From Leptolyngbyaceae cyanobacterium JSC-12 (GTDB lineage Bacteria > Cyanobacteriota > Cyanobacteriia > Leptolyngbyales > Leptolyngbyaceae): a stretch of DNA of 64,000 nucleotides. The position numbers were made by a program, and so were the translations under genes. The notes beneath the pieces are model-generated. The model searched no databases. It had not been told where the DNA came from and was given only the letters and a program-made list of their open reading frames with translations. Location of the stretch: the NCBI GenBank assembly GCA_000309945.1, contig CM001633.1, positions 4,289,912-4,353,911 on the forward strand. Reading direction: 5' to 3'. This document shows, one piece after another, positions 33,766 through 43,776 of the stretch (positions within the stretch are counted from its first letter, which is position 1; each line of letters starts with the position of its first letter).

Positions 33766-33838
33766 AGAGGTTTAACAGCACAACACCCTACAATAGGGTC
33801 TTGCAATCCGATCTACTTAAATCCGATTTAGTCTATTG

Positions 33839-33860
33839 ATGTACAACTGATGTACAACCT
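33839..33860. repeat. Tandem 11-base direct repeat upstream of the HMA2-HTH gene
   Basis: TGATGTACAAC is repeated twice without spacing, about 75 bases before the start codon of the 33163-33765 gene. Position and spacing of one helical turn would suit an operator. Confidence 0.5.
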
Positions 33861-33971
33861 TTGCCAGGCTGATCAGGTGCAGTTTTCGGTGGGCAGAGAT
33901 GGAACTCTTATCTGGGGGCACCGTCACACCCCCCTCATACTCCACCAGCGTGAAAAATGCCGTATACTAGC

Positions 33972-34130
33972 TTAATCGTCATGGGCCAGCTTAAAGCAGA
34001 GGGCTGAGAGCAAAAAGAAGGGAATCGCAGGAAGCCCTGGCAAAATTACACCGATAACCCCCACCACAAAGCTAACGACCCCTGCTGTGTAGAGAACTGC
34101 TTTCCGCAGATTATTAAGCGCAATGTCCAT
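33972..34130 (-). CDS. Short DUF454 (YbaN)-like membrane protein
   Basis: 52 residues; GGAG stands about nine bases before the ATG. MDIALNNLRKAVLYTAG... contains GVIGVILPGLPAIPFFLLSALCF, the signature of the DUF454 family (usually G-x-LP-LLPTTPFLLLAA-CF). Normal members have about 120 residues with further helices, so this is either a minimal variant or a 3'-shortened gene. It sits between the active ATPase and the HMA2-HTH gene in the same direction. Confidence 0.65.
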   Translation of the reverse strand: MDIALNNLRKAVLYTAGVVSFVVGVIGVILPGLPAIPFFLLSALCFKLAHDD

Positions 34131-34252
34131 AGTTTAATCTCCAGTGGATAGACAATAGATGTATAGCATTTAATTCAGCCTAGAAGCAGTGTCTACTCTC
34201 ACACTTCTTCTGCACAAAGACCCTCTGACTGCAAATTCACAACTTTGCCAAC

Positions 34253-37015
34253 CTACCCACTTGCCGCCAGATCCCCAGAGGAATGATGCCCAGAGCGACT
34301 AACTGGATCCCGCTCCTGCCCAGCGCGGAAGAGGAGCGTATCGGCTAGTACGGGATGAAAGATTTGCTCTTGCTGAGCGTAGCGCCAAGCCACCCGACCC
34401 GGATCACGGGTGCGGCTCCACTGGGCAAAGGTTGACTGCCGCTTGCGGCGAGAGAGAGTCTGAGGGGAAACCCCCAACCGCGCTGCCAGGTCTTTTTGGA
34501 TCAAGGACTCCGGGAGGGGGATCGATCGAGGGGCTGGAGCATGAGGGGCGATCGCCCCCAAGGGTCGAGCCTGCCTCGCCCAGCTTCCAGGTTTTGCCTC
34601 TGTGTTCACTAAAATGGGGGAGATGGCAGGAGCGCGATTCTCCTCCACCGCTGGCGCTACACCCCCTGCTTCGGCTGTTACAGCCAGCGACCTCAGCAGT
34701 GAAACTTTCGAGCGCGGCTGGAGCCAGTCGGGCAGCCCCGTGGGCCCCATGAGTGGGCGCAAACCATTTAGCTCTGCCAAAATTGCCGATCCATTATTGA
34801 TCAGAATGGCTAGGACTGGATTGATTGCCAGGAACACCCCCGCTAGCACAGCACCCACGTTGGGCAACATCACCAGCGCAATATTCTGGTTCACAATGTC
34901 TATCGCCTGCCAGGCAATAGCAATAGCAGTCTCAAGCTGAGTCAGCCTATCCTCCATCAGCACCACATCTGCCGTTTCTCGGGCAATACCGCTGGCCCCC
35001 GCAAAAGAAATCGAAACATCCGCGTAGGCTAGAGCCGCCGAGTCGTTGATGCCGTCGCCGCAGAAAGCGACGGTTTTGCCACCATCATGGAGCGCCTTGA
35101 CCACTTCCACCTTGCGCTCTGGAAATGATTCGGCATAAACCCGTTCCTGGGGAATGCCCAGAGTTTGGGACACGGCCCGCACCACCCGTGCCTCGTCGCC
35201 GCTCAGAACATAGACCTCAATGCCCTGAGCCTGGAGGGACTGCACCACCGCCGGACTCTCCGCTCGAATCGGGTCGCTGTAGAGGATGACCCCCGCCAGG
35301 GTCTCCCCCAGCGCCACATACACCAAGGAATGGGAACCGGCCTCCAGATCGGGATAGCAGCGATGTAACTCGCCCAGGTCAATGCCCCGCTGGGCCATGA
35401 GTCGGTGGCTGCCCACCCAAACCTGCTGCCCTCGAATTTGGGCCTCCACGCCCAAGCCCACATGGTATTCCCAGGCCTCACAGGGCAGGAGAGCCACCCC
35501 CTGATCCTTGGCATGGCGGATAATTGCCTCGGCGACCGGGTGGGTGAGACCCTGTTCGGCGCTAGCAGCAAGGCTCAGCACCTCACCACTCGACAGTGCT
35601 GGCAATAGCACGTGGATATCAGTGACCCCAGCCCGACCCTCCGTCAGCGTGCCAGTTTTATCAAAGACAATGGCATCCACGGCTGCCAATTGCTCAATAG
35701 TGCGCCCAGTCCGAATCAGCACACCATGGCGAGCCGCGTAGGTCAAGGCTGAGAGGATGGTAGTCGGCACCGAAATCCGAATGCCCGTCCCCACATCCAA
35801 GGTCAAAATCGAAATGGCGCGGCTTACATCACCGCTGACCGTACCGACCACCGCCGAAGCCAGCAGGGTTGGTGCAACCAGTTGGTTGGCCAACTTGGTG
35901 GCAAAGTTAGACACTCGCGTGTCGTACACTGGGGCTTCCCTCATTAGGTTGGCAATGATCCCAGCCCGCGTCTCCACACCAATGCGCTCAGTCTGGATGC
36001 ATAGGTGCCCGTCTACCAAGATCGTTGAAGCAAAAACATCGTCTCCAACGCCACAAACCACAGGAATAGACTCGCCCGTGAGCTTGCACTGATCTACTAG
36101 ACCAGACCCACGCAGGACAGTGCCATCTACTGGGATCTGGTCGCCAGGGTACACAACGACGCGATCGCCCACCACCACCTGATCAATGGGGATTTTTACT
36201 TCCTGTCCACTCCGCTCGACAATCGCCTCAGTGCCCAGGCAACTCAGCAAATCGAGAGAAGCCCGTTCACTACTGCGGGCAGTGAGATCGCGAATGGCCT
36301 CGCCCCCCTCTACCATGCCCAGCATCAGGGCTGGGGCGAAGAAGTTGCCTTCTAGAGTGTGCAAAGTAATGGCTAGAGCATCCAGCAGGTCAATGGCTAG
36401 CTCACCATTTTTGAATAGGGCGGTCATGGCGCGATCATAGACCGGGCGCGTGGCCGCCAAGATAATACCACCCACCACTAGGCTGGGCAGAGGCACGCCC
36501 ATCATGGCCCCAAAACCCAAAAGTAGTCCCGCTGCTGGCAAGCCCAGACGAGCCACCAAATCAACACCCTGCTCTGAGACCGGAGCCTTCTCTGGCGTTG
36601 AAACACCCTCCAATAAATTGATTTGATGCGCCTGCTGAATTGCGATGAAGAGGTGACATTCTGTCTCAGACTGCTCAGCGGCAACTGTCCCCCTGGTATA
36701 CTCCACAATCAACGACTGAGCTAAGGGCTGACAGCGAACCGACTCAACTCCCTCAAGTTCTTTGACCAAGCGACATAGCACGTGACTGTAATCTTCATCC
36801 ACCTTCAACAGGGGAATCCGTACCCTTAGTCGGTGGGCTGTGCGATGTACAACCTCATAGTGCACCAAACGCTCCGCTTGGAACCTCGAAGTCACTCCCT
36901 CTTCGGAGCCAGCATCAACTTCTCTACAGCCTTCAGAATCAGAAATCGCTGAGGCAGAGCCATCAGCTTCAGGGGGCAAAGGACCCCCTCGACTACCAGA
37001 ACCCACAGAATCCAT
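34253..37015 (-). CDS. Heavy-metal-type P-type ATPase with HMA2 N-terminus and HTH-like C-terminus
   Basis: 920 residues. Acidic N-terminal tail (1-45); HMA2-like domain without CxxC (VHYEVVHRTAHRLRVRIPLL, 51-107); membrane helices; actuator TGES (313-316); the sixth helix reads LDVGTGIRISVPTTIL (406-421), so the usual CPC metal-binding motif is absent; phosphorylation site FDKTGTLT (Asp452); HP, SGD and GDGINDSAAL intact; two last helices. Beyond these the protein extends about 120 residues with PLPESLIQKDLAARLGVSPQ, LSRRKRQSTFAQWSRTRDPG and AWRYAQQE (833-890), the same HTH-like module as the 33163 gene. Predicted active cation pump of unassigned specificity; the fused putative DNA-binding end is very unusual. 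Confidence 0.85.
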   Translation of the reverse strand: MDSVGSGSRGGPLPPEADGSASAISDSEGCREVDAGSEEGVTSRFQAERLVHYEVVHRTAHRLRVRIPLLKVDEDYSHVLCRLVKELEGVESVRCQPLAQSLIVEYTRGTVAAEQSETECHLFIAIQQAHQINLLEGVSTPEKAPVSEQGVDLVARLGLPAAGLLLGFGAMMGVPLPSLVVGGIILAATRPVYDRAMTALFKNGELAIDLLDALAITLHTLEGNFFAPALMLGMVEGGEAIRDLTARSSERASLDLLSCLGTEAIVERSGQEVKIPIDQVVVGDRVVVYPGDQIPVDGTVLRGSGLVDQCKLTGESIPVVCGVGDDVFASTILVDGHLCIQTERIGVETRAGIIANLMREAPVYDTRVSNFATKLANQLVAPTLLASAVVGTVSGDVSRAISILTLDVGTGIRISVPTTILSALTYAARHGVLIRTGRTIEQLAAVDAIVFDKTGTLTEGRAGVTDIHVLLPALSSGEVLSLAASAEQGLTHPVAEAIIRHAKDQGVALLPCEAWEYHVGLGVEAQIRGQQVWVGSHRLMAQRGIDLGELHRCYPDLEAGSHSLVYVALGETLAGVILYSDPIRAESPAVVQSLQAQGIEVYVLSGDEARVVRAVSQTLGIPQERVYAESFPERKVEVVKALHDGGKTVAFCGDGINDSAALAYADVSISFAGASGIARETADVVLMEDRLTQLETAIAIAWQAIDIVNQNIALVMLPNVGAVLAGVFLAINPVLAILINNGSAILAELNGLRPLMGPTGLPDWLQPRSKVSLLRSLAVTAEAGGVAPAVEENRAPAISPILVNTEAKPGSWARQARPLGAIAPHAPAPRSIPLPESLIQKDLAARLGVSPQTLSRRKRQSTFAQWSRTRDPGRVAWRYAQQEQIFHPVLADTLLFRAGQERDPVSRSGHHSSGDLAASG

Positions 37016-37078
37016 TGTTACCCTTTTCAGTCAGCAACTTCTCAGCCTTCCAAGAGCGATAGAACCCGCTTGGACTGC

Positions 37079-37429
37079 TTACTGGGCCTCTACGTTGATA
37101 GAGCGGGGCGTAAATACTTCAGATTCTTCCTGAACACGCTTCAGATCTTGGGCTTCACGTGCTTCTGCCAGCAAGTCATTGAAGGACTCCTGGGCTTCTG
37201 CTAGCCCGGACTGTACGTTGTCTACCAGATCAAGCCCCCAAACTAAGGCATCCTTGGTGGCTTGACGGGCTGAAGTCTTTACAGATTCACCAAGGCTGCT
37301 GAGTCGTTCATCCCCTTTCAGAGCATCACCTAACACATCCACGACTGGAGCTAACAAAATTGCTCCCGCGCCAATTGCAAGAGCTGTAATCGGTTCGAGG
37401 CCAAGGAGCAACGATTCAAGTTCAAACAT
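37079..37429 (-). CDS. DUF5132-like small protein
   Basis: 116 residues. An N-terminal hydrophobic segment (ALAIGAGAILLAPVVDVLGDAL) is followed by a long amphipathic helical region (ESVKTSARQATKDALVWGLDLVDNVQSGLAEAQESF) and a polar tail. The layout resembles DUF5132, which I recall near HMA2-domain P-type ATPases. It is 63 bases upstream of the ATPase start on the same strand and probably heads the operon. Function unknown; it may form a membrane-surface coiled coil. Confidence 0.55.
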   Translation of the reverse strand: MFELESLLLGLEPITALAIGAGAILLAPVVDVLGDALKGDERLSSLGESVKTSARQATKDALVWGLDLVDNVQSGLAEAQESFNDLLAEAREAQDLKRVQEESEVFTPRSINVEAQ

Positions 37430-37588
37430 TGCAAAGGAATATAAATGCTACAACAAATCCTGTCAGGCCATGTAGGAGCTGACTTGCGAACAAATCCGAA
37501 ATATTGTGCGTATTACACACAATTCCCTTGTTCTTGCAAGTCTTGCTCTTGACATCCTGATGACATGAGTGAGGGCTGCCGAGATTAT

Positions 37589-37870
37589 CTACTCGACAGC
37601 AAGACCCAAGTGAACCTTACTTACCTCATTTGTGCCAGTGATCCATGCCGTGCGAAATTCAGCTTTGCGGGCGATCGCGTTCCTCGTCAGCACTTCTTGG
37701 TTCGTTACAGTACAGAGCCGACTCTGCGCTGGTAAGTACGCAACGTTGATTTCATTAGTCCAGTTCCAGAAGTAATACACGCCAGGTTCCAGCCGCCGTC
37801 GAAAACGATTCTTGACATACAGATATCCCACTTGATGGGGCTTGATGGAAATTTGCTTATGAAACAACAT
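37589..37870 (-). pseudogene. SPFH/slipin-like protein fragment
   Basis: 93 codons: IKPHQVGYLYVKNRFRRRLEPG, YYFWNWTNEINVAYLPAQSRL and VTNQEVLTRNAIARKAEFRTAW fit the first strands of a band-7/SPFH domain (E-PG-x-Y-FW, QEVLTkD). The sequence stops where the domain would continue, and no membrane anchor is visible. Read as a fragment next to the tRNA-like element. Confidence 0.4.
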
Positions 37871-38061
37871 GCGGCGAACTCAATCAACTCAAGGGGGAGC
37901 GGTTTGAGGGGGCGGTGAGGGAAAGAACATCGGACTGTGGGGAAACTCGATTGAGCGCCAACTCGCAAGTCAGCCTGGTATCCTCCAGTTTGCTGCCGCA
38001 GCCCGATTGTGCTGGCGCACCGTTCTTCCCTGCGGAACCATGTGAAACTACATCCCGTAGT

Positions 38062-38125
38062 GGAGGGAGGGAGTCGAACCCTCTTGGAGACTTGCATCCG
38101 TAATCTCCTACACGAGCAAGCCTCC
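38062..38125 (-). tRNA. Degenerate tRNA-like sequence
   Basis: On the minus strand a perfect T-arm (GAGGG TTCGACT CCCTC) is followed by CCTCC, which pairs with GGAGG at the 5' end 64 bases away. The middle contains GGAGA TTACGGA and TCTCC, which would be an anticodon arm with ACG (Arg), but TGCAAG is inserted before the closing strand and the D arm is too short. Total length (about 64) is below a normal tRNA. It is probably a tRNA pseudogene or an att-type remnant. Confidence 0.4.
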
Positions 38126-38583
38126 TTGATTGTATAGGTGGCGGTTATTCTCATCATATTGTTAGCAAGCCTGACTGGCTTAGACGTGATGGAGCGCCAG
38201 ATTACCAACTCAGTCTGACTAAGATTGCACGATCGCTGCTTCATATCCGCCTTCATCGCCAATAGAACGATTGAGTGCAGCTTAACTTTTTGCCGCCTTT
38301 ACCCTAAATCCTTCTCCCAGAGCGGGAGAGGGAAAGCTCGCAAAATTGAGATGCTCCCGAACGATTTTCCTGAATTAGGAATTAGTCAGGATTTTGGAAT
38401 CAACCTGAAGCCCAATCTGGCATTGGATGAAACTGCAAAACGTAGCCTCGATGCAGTAGCATGGCAGCTTGCATTTTACTCAAGCTAACGATAAAAACTT
38501 TAAGAAGTGTCATACAGGATTCAGTGATTTTACGGTCAGTCTATCAGCATGGAAAAGATTAGAGCCAAGTATTGGGGTTATCA
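38126..38583. other. Intergenic stretch with a MITE fragment
   Basis: Holds a partial copy of the MITE-like repeat at 38301-38334 (ACCCTAAATCCTTCTCCCAG ... GGGAGAGGG) and a 45-codon frame at 38351-38488 (MLPNDFPELGISQDFGIN..., ending AWQLAFYSS) without a ribosome binding site. I cannot assign that frame. Confidence 0.4.
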
Positions 38584-39804
38584 ATGAAAACACTCCGAAT
38601 TTTGTATGCAGCAGGTCCTGGAGATGTGGTTAGAACTTATCAGCAGTGGAGAAATGGGCAAGATGACCAATCTCAAGTAGCAATTACCTACTCTGGGCAG
38701 TTTTATGATGTCTGCCAGGAGTTGGGTGCAATAGGCTATGTTATTTCATCCCATCCCAACAAGCGACGGATTACAGATGGGCAATTCATCGTTGAACATC
38801 GTCCTAAGCTCTTGCCCAACATTTCTGGAGTGGCTTATCAGATTAACCAGCTTATCTATGGCTTGCAGCTTATTGTTTCTGCGATAAAATTTAAGGCTGA
38901 TTTTGTGGTAGTGGATAGTGGAACCACTGATTGGCATCTTCTGCTAGTGCTGCCGTTTTTGGGGATTCGGCTCATTCCGTCGCTCCATTGCGTACTCTGG
39001 CGGAAGTACGGAGTTCCCAAATTGAGTGAGCGAGTATTACTGAAGCTGAGTCGTCCAGTGTTTGCAAGAAGCGCCACAGCCATTCTGAGTATGTCAGATG
39101 ATATTAAGACTCAAGTTATTCAACTTACTGAGGGCAGTCATCGTCCTATCATCAGTTGCCAACCAGTTTATCGGCGATCGCAGTTCAAAAATATTGCTGA
39201 ACCTGATCGGAAACAACCTCTGTTTCATGTGTTGTTTGCTGGTCGCATTGAAGACCACAAAGGGGTATTTGACCTGCTAGAGGTAGCGCGGCGTCTTGCA
39301 TCTGAAGGACGAAACGATATTGTGTTTGACATCTGCGGAGATGGATCAGCCCTGAGTGCTCTGCATGATGCAGTCCGGCGGGCAGGGCTAGAAGCCTCAT
39401 TTATCTGTCATGGACATTGCGATCGCGACACGATGCGAAGGATGTTTGAGCGATCACATGTCGTCATTGTCCCAACCCGCACTGACTTTACCGAAGGGTT
39501 TAACCAAGTAGTCGCCGAGGGGATTTTGGCATATCGACCTGTTATTACCTCGTCGGTTTGTCCAGCTCTTTCCTATGTGCAGGATGCCGTCGTTGAGGTT
39601 TCACCCAACAATATTGAGGCTTACAAAGAGGCATTACTCCTGTTGTATGAAGACCACGACTTTTATCAACGCAAACAGCAAGCCTGTTGGCGACTTCAGG
39701 AACAATTTTATGATCTATCCCGCAGTTGGGGAGCCGCTCTTAAGTCTGTGCTTGAACAAGCTCAAGCCAAAAGAGGAACTAGACCTGCGTCAACCTCAAT
39801 TTAA
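38584..39804 (+). CDS. Glycosyltransferase family 4 protein
   Basis: About 406 residues from ATG 38584 (MKTLRILYAAGPGDVVRTY); a TTG four codons upstream is also possible. The C-terminal GT-B Rossmann domain has VLFAGRIEDHKGVFDLLEVARRL, FDICGDGSALSALHDAVRRAG, and the donor-site motif VVIVPTRTDFTEGFNQVVAEGI (the E-x7-E region EGFNQVVAE). GT4 enzymes use nucleotide sugars in polysaccharide or glycolipid synthesis. The gene stands alone, so the acceptor is unknown. Confidence 0.88.
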   Translation: MKTLRILYAAGPGDVVRTYQQWRNGQDDQSQVAITYSGQFYDVCQELGAIGYVISSHPNKRRITDGQFIVEHRPKLLPNISGVAYQINQLIYGLQLIVSAIKFKADFVVVDSGTTDWHLLLVLPFLGIRLIPSLHCVLWRKYGVPKLSERVLLKLSRPVFARSATAILSMSDDIKTQVIQLTEGSHRPIISCQPVYRRSQFKNIAEPDRKQPLFHVLFAGRIEDHKGVFDLLEVARRLASEGRNDIVFDICGDGSALSALHDAVRRAGLEASFICHGHCDRDTMRRMFERSHVVIVPTRTDFTEGFNQVVAEGILAYRPVITSSVCPALSYVQDAVVEVSPNNIEAYKEALLLLYEDHDFYQRKQQACWRLQEQFYDLSRSWGAALKSVLEQAQAKRGTRPASTSI

Positions 39805-39979
39805 TTAGAAATCCGTTGAACAAAATTAAAAGTGACTGCCAGTAAGATTGACCATTTGCGCATTTTGTATTTTTCCTTCCCTGCTAGATGATCAGAAAAA
39901 CCAGATAAATCGCTAGATTCACCGATAACACGCGAAAATGTTACAGAATGCAACGTATAATGTGAGCCAGAGACAATGA

Positions 39980-41428
<1,449 letters not shown>

Positions 41429-41475
41429 GACGCTCTCAATCTAAACTGCAACGTTCGTCAAGCGCTCCTGGAGAC

Positions 41476-42408
41476 ATGCTGAAACTGCCGGATCACTCTC
41501 GCGTCAAACCATTGGTATCCGTTGAGGATTCCTACGAACTTTGTCGTCAAATTACGGCAAAGTACTCTAAAACTTTTTATCTCGGCACCCTGCTGATGCC
41601 AGAGGAAAAGCGTCGAGCAATTTGGGCAATCTACGTTTGGTGTCGCCGAACAGACGAGTTAGTGGACGGACCTCGTGCTAGCTACACTACCAATGAAACC
41701 CTGGATGAATGGGAAGCGCAACTGGAAACTATTTTTGCTGGTACTCCAGTTGAAGATCCTGATGTGGCACTGGTAGATACGTTGAAGCAATTTCCGTTGG
41801 ATATCCAACCGTTTCGAGACATGATCGAAGGGCAACGGATGGATTTGTATCGCTCCCGGTACGAAACCTTTGAGGAGTTAAAGTTGTATTGCTACCGGGT
41901 TGCCGGAACCGTTGGGCTAATGACTACGCCTGTGATGGGTGTAGATGAAACCGTTCGAACTGCTCCCTGGGATCTGTACCAAAACCGAAAAATGGATCCA
42001 ACCGAGCAGGCGATCGCTCTTGGAATCGCCAATCAACTCACAAATATTCTGCGAGATGTCGGGGAAGATGCACGCCGCGGGCGGATCTACCTTCCGTTGG
42101 AAGATTTGAAACGGTTTAACTACACCGAAGAAGATTTGTTTAACAGTGTAGTGGATGAGCGTTGGCGTGAACTCATGCGGTTTCAAATTCGACGAGCACA
42201 TTCCTTCTTTGCGGCTGCTGAGTCTGGGATCAGTGCTCTTAGCTTAGATGCACGTTTTCCAGTTTGGACGGCATTGATGTTGTACCGGGGGATTCTCAAC
42301 GTAATTGAGCGTAATGGCTATGACGTATTTCGCAAGCGAGCGTATGTATCTGGCCCCCAGAAGCTAACGTATTTACCCATCGCCCGGATTAGAGCGACGG
42401 TTTTATAG
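41476..42408 (+). CDS. crtB: Phytoene synthase CrtB
   Basis: About 310 residues from ATG 41476 (MLKLPDHSRV), which has GGAG upstream and matches the usual cyanobacterial start; a TTG at 41425 overlapping the crtP stop would add 17 residues. Contains YCRRTDELVD-type first Asp-rich motif (VWCRRTDELVDGP), YRVAGTVGLM and the second Asp-rich motif NQLTNILRDVGEDARRGRIYLP. It condenses two geranylgeranyl diphosphates to phytoene, the substrate of CrtP encoded just upstream. Confidence 0.97.
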   Translation: MLKLPDHSRVKPLVSVEDSYELCRQITAKYSKTFYLGTLLMPEEKRRAIWAIYVWCRRTDELVDGPRASYTTNETLDEWEAQLETIFAGTPVEDPDVALVDTLKQFPLDIQPFRDMIEGQRMDLYRSRYETFEELKLYCYRVAGTVGLMTTPVMGVDETVRTAPWDLYQNRKMDPTEQAIALGIANQLTNILRDVGEDARRGRIYLPLEDLKRFNYTEEDLFNSVVDERWRELMRFQIRRAHSFFAAAESGISALSLDARFPVWTALMLYRGILNVIERNGYDVFRKRAYVSGPQKLTYLPIARIRATVL

Positions 42409-42427
42409 GGAAATTGTTTGATATTGT

Positions 42428-43099
42428 TCAATGACAAGGAACACGGAAAGTTTGAAGGGTATTGAATAGTTCAGCAATTTTGTGCAAGTCTTTTTTGCCA
42501 GGTGCTAGCTCTACCCCACTGGATAAATCAAGCCCTCCAGGTTGAACCAGCGACAGTGCATCCAGGACATTTGCAGGGTTCAAGCCTCCTGCTAAAAACC
42601 AGGGAAGCGGTGGTTGAAACTGCTGGAGTATTTCCCAATCAAGTGTCTTTCCTGTCCCTCCAGCCAAGGTTGGATGATAAGCGTCTAACAAAAATGTATC
42701 GACCCACGTTTCGTAGAGCGGTATGTGTTGAAAGACGGCAGTTGATTGAATCCGGAATGCTTTAATCAGTTCCAGATTAGGAAGGCGTTGGCGTAGGGCA
42801 CGGCAGAATTCAACAGATTCATTGCCGTGCAATTGAATACCACTGAGGTTTGCGATCGCTGCCGTGTCAACAATTTGTTCCAGACCAGCATTCACAAATA
42901 CACCGATGCGATCGCAAAGGACAGTGCCTGTCTGGGAGTGCGTTGGCAACATAGCAACGATTTGGGCAATCTGCTCAGGAGAAACATAGCGGGGTGATTT
43001 TTCTACACAAATGAACCCCAAAGCCGTAGCTCCTAACTCTGCGATCGCCCGTCCTTGATCTGGTTCAGTAATTCCGCAAATTTTAATTCGTAAACTCAT
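42428..43099 (-). CDS. trpF: Phosphoribosylanthranilate isomerase TrpF
   Basis: About 223 residues from ATG 43099 (MSLRIKICGI); the upstream frame to 43150 is not protein-like. KICGIT with the catalytic Cys, GFICVEKSPRYVSPEQ, LSGIQLHGNES, FLLDAYHPTLAGGTGKTLDW (catalytic Asp) and FLAGGLNPANVLDAL (phosphate loop) with SSGVE are all present. It catalyses the Amadori step of tryptophan synthesis. It is convergent with crtB, only 19 bases apart, and not linked to other trp genes. Confidence 0.96.
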   Translation of the reverse strand: MSLRIKICGITEPDQGRAIAELGATALGFICVEKSPRYVSPEQIAQIVAMLPTHSQTGTVLCDRIGVFVNAGLEQIVDTAAIANLSGIQLHGNESVEFCRALRQRLPNLELIKAFRIQSTAVFQHIPLYETWVDTFLLDAYHPTLAGGTGKTLDWEILQQFQPPLPWFLAGGLNPANVLDALSLVQPGGLDLSSGVELAPGKKDLHKIAELFNTLQTFRVPCH

Positions 43100-43403
43100 C
43101 GTATCAACTGCATTTACTATCGGGGTAAACCTTAGAGGTTGGCTTACCAACCCGCTGACACTTGTTTGATGTATCAGACTATGAAGGTTTTCGTTAAATG
43201 ATTAAACAAATTTGAACACTCATTGCGGTTCCGCAACGAGAGCTTTTTATAATCCTCCTATAGCTGCTGCCATCTGAAAAGTAGCAGAGATAAGCCAGAA
43301 AGCTGCATAGGCTAGGCATTGCATTCTTTGCCAAATCCTCAGCTTTCGGATCAAATCATGATTCGCCAGTTGTAATCGCTTTTTAATTACTGGAGGTATA
43401 AAA

Positions 43404-43676
43404 TTGTATTACGCATCACTGCTTGCGGTTGCCCTTCCACGAGCCAGCAATTGGTCCTTGAGTGTTGGGATTACGATGCTGCTCTGTAACCTGGTTGCGG
43501 TCGCGATCGGACGATTTGCCATTCAACATAAGGGCGTTGGTCCCAAACTACCAGTCGAATTACCCGACCCGTTTGGAGGAGAGTTTGGTGTACCAGAACT
43601 ATTAGCGACTGCCAGCTTTGGACACATTTTGGGTGCTGGAGTCATCCTGGGACTCAGCAACGCAGGCGTTCTTTAA
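43404..43676 (+). CDS. psaK: Photosystem I subunit PsaK
   Basis: 90 residues from a TTG with GGAGG seven bases upstream. Two membrane helices (VGITMLLCNLVAVAIGRFAI and FGHILGAGVILGLSNAGVL) separated by a stromal loop GPKLPVELPDPFGGEFGVPELLATASF, the PsaK signature. PsaK sits at the edge of photosystem I and binds antenna chlorophylls. An intrinsic terminator follows at 43699. Confidence 0.93.
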   Translation: MYYASLLAVALPRASNWSLSVGITMLLCNLVAVAIGRFAIQHKGVGPKLPVELPDPFGGEFGVPELLATASFGHILGAGVILGLSNAGVL

Positions 43677-43698
43677 TATTTCGACAATCCCGTTTACT

Positions 43699-43727
43699 GC
43701 CCAGATAGCCTGTTGTCTGGGCTTTTT
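43699..43727 (+). terminator. Rho-independent terminator of psaK
   Basis: GCCCAGA, a ten-base loop, TCTGGGC and then TTTTT. Stem and T-run are complete, 22 bases after the psaK stop codon. Confidence 0.85.
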
Positions 43728-43776
43728 GGGTTCCCCCGACAGTTCTCCAACCAGAACCGTTGGGGTAGGGGTAAAT

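Noticed and set aside
38351-38488. 45-codon frame upstream of the GT4 gene
   Set aside because: Somewhat protein-like but lacks a ribosome binding site and any recognisable family; left in the intergenic note.
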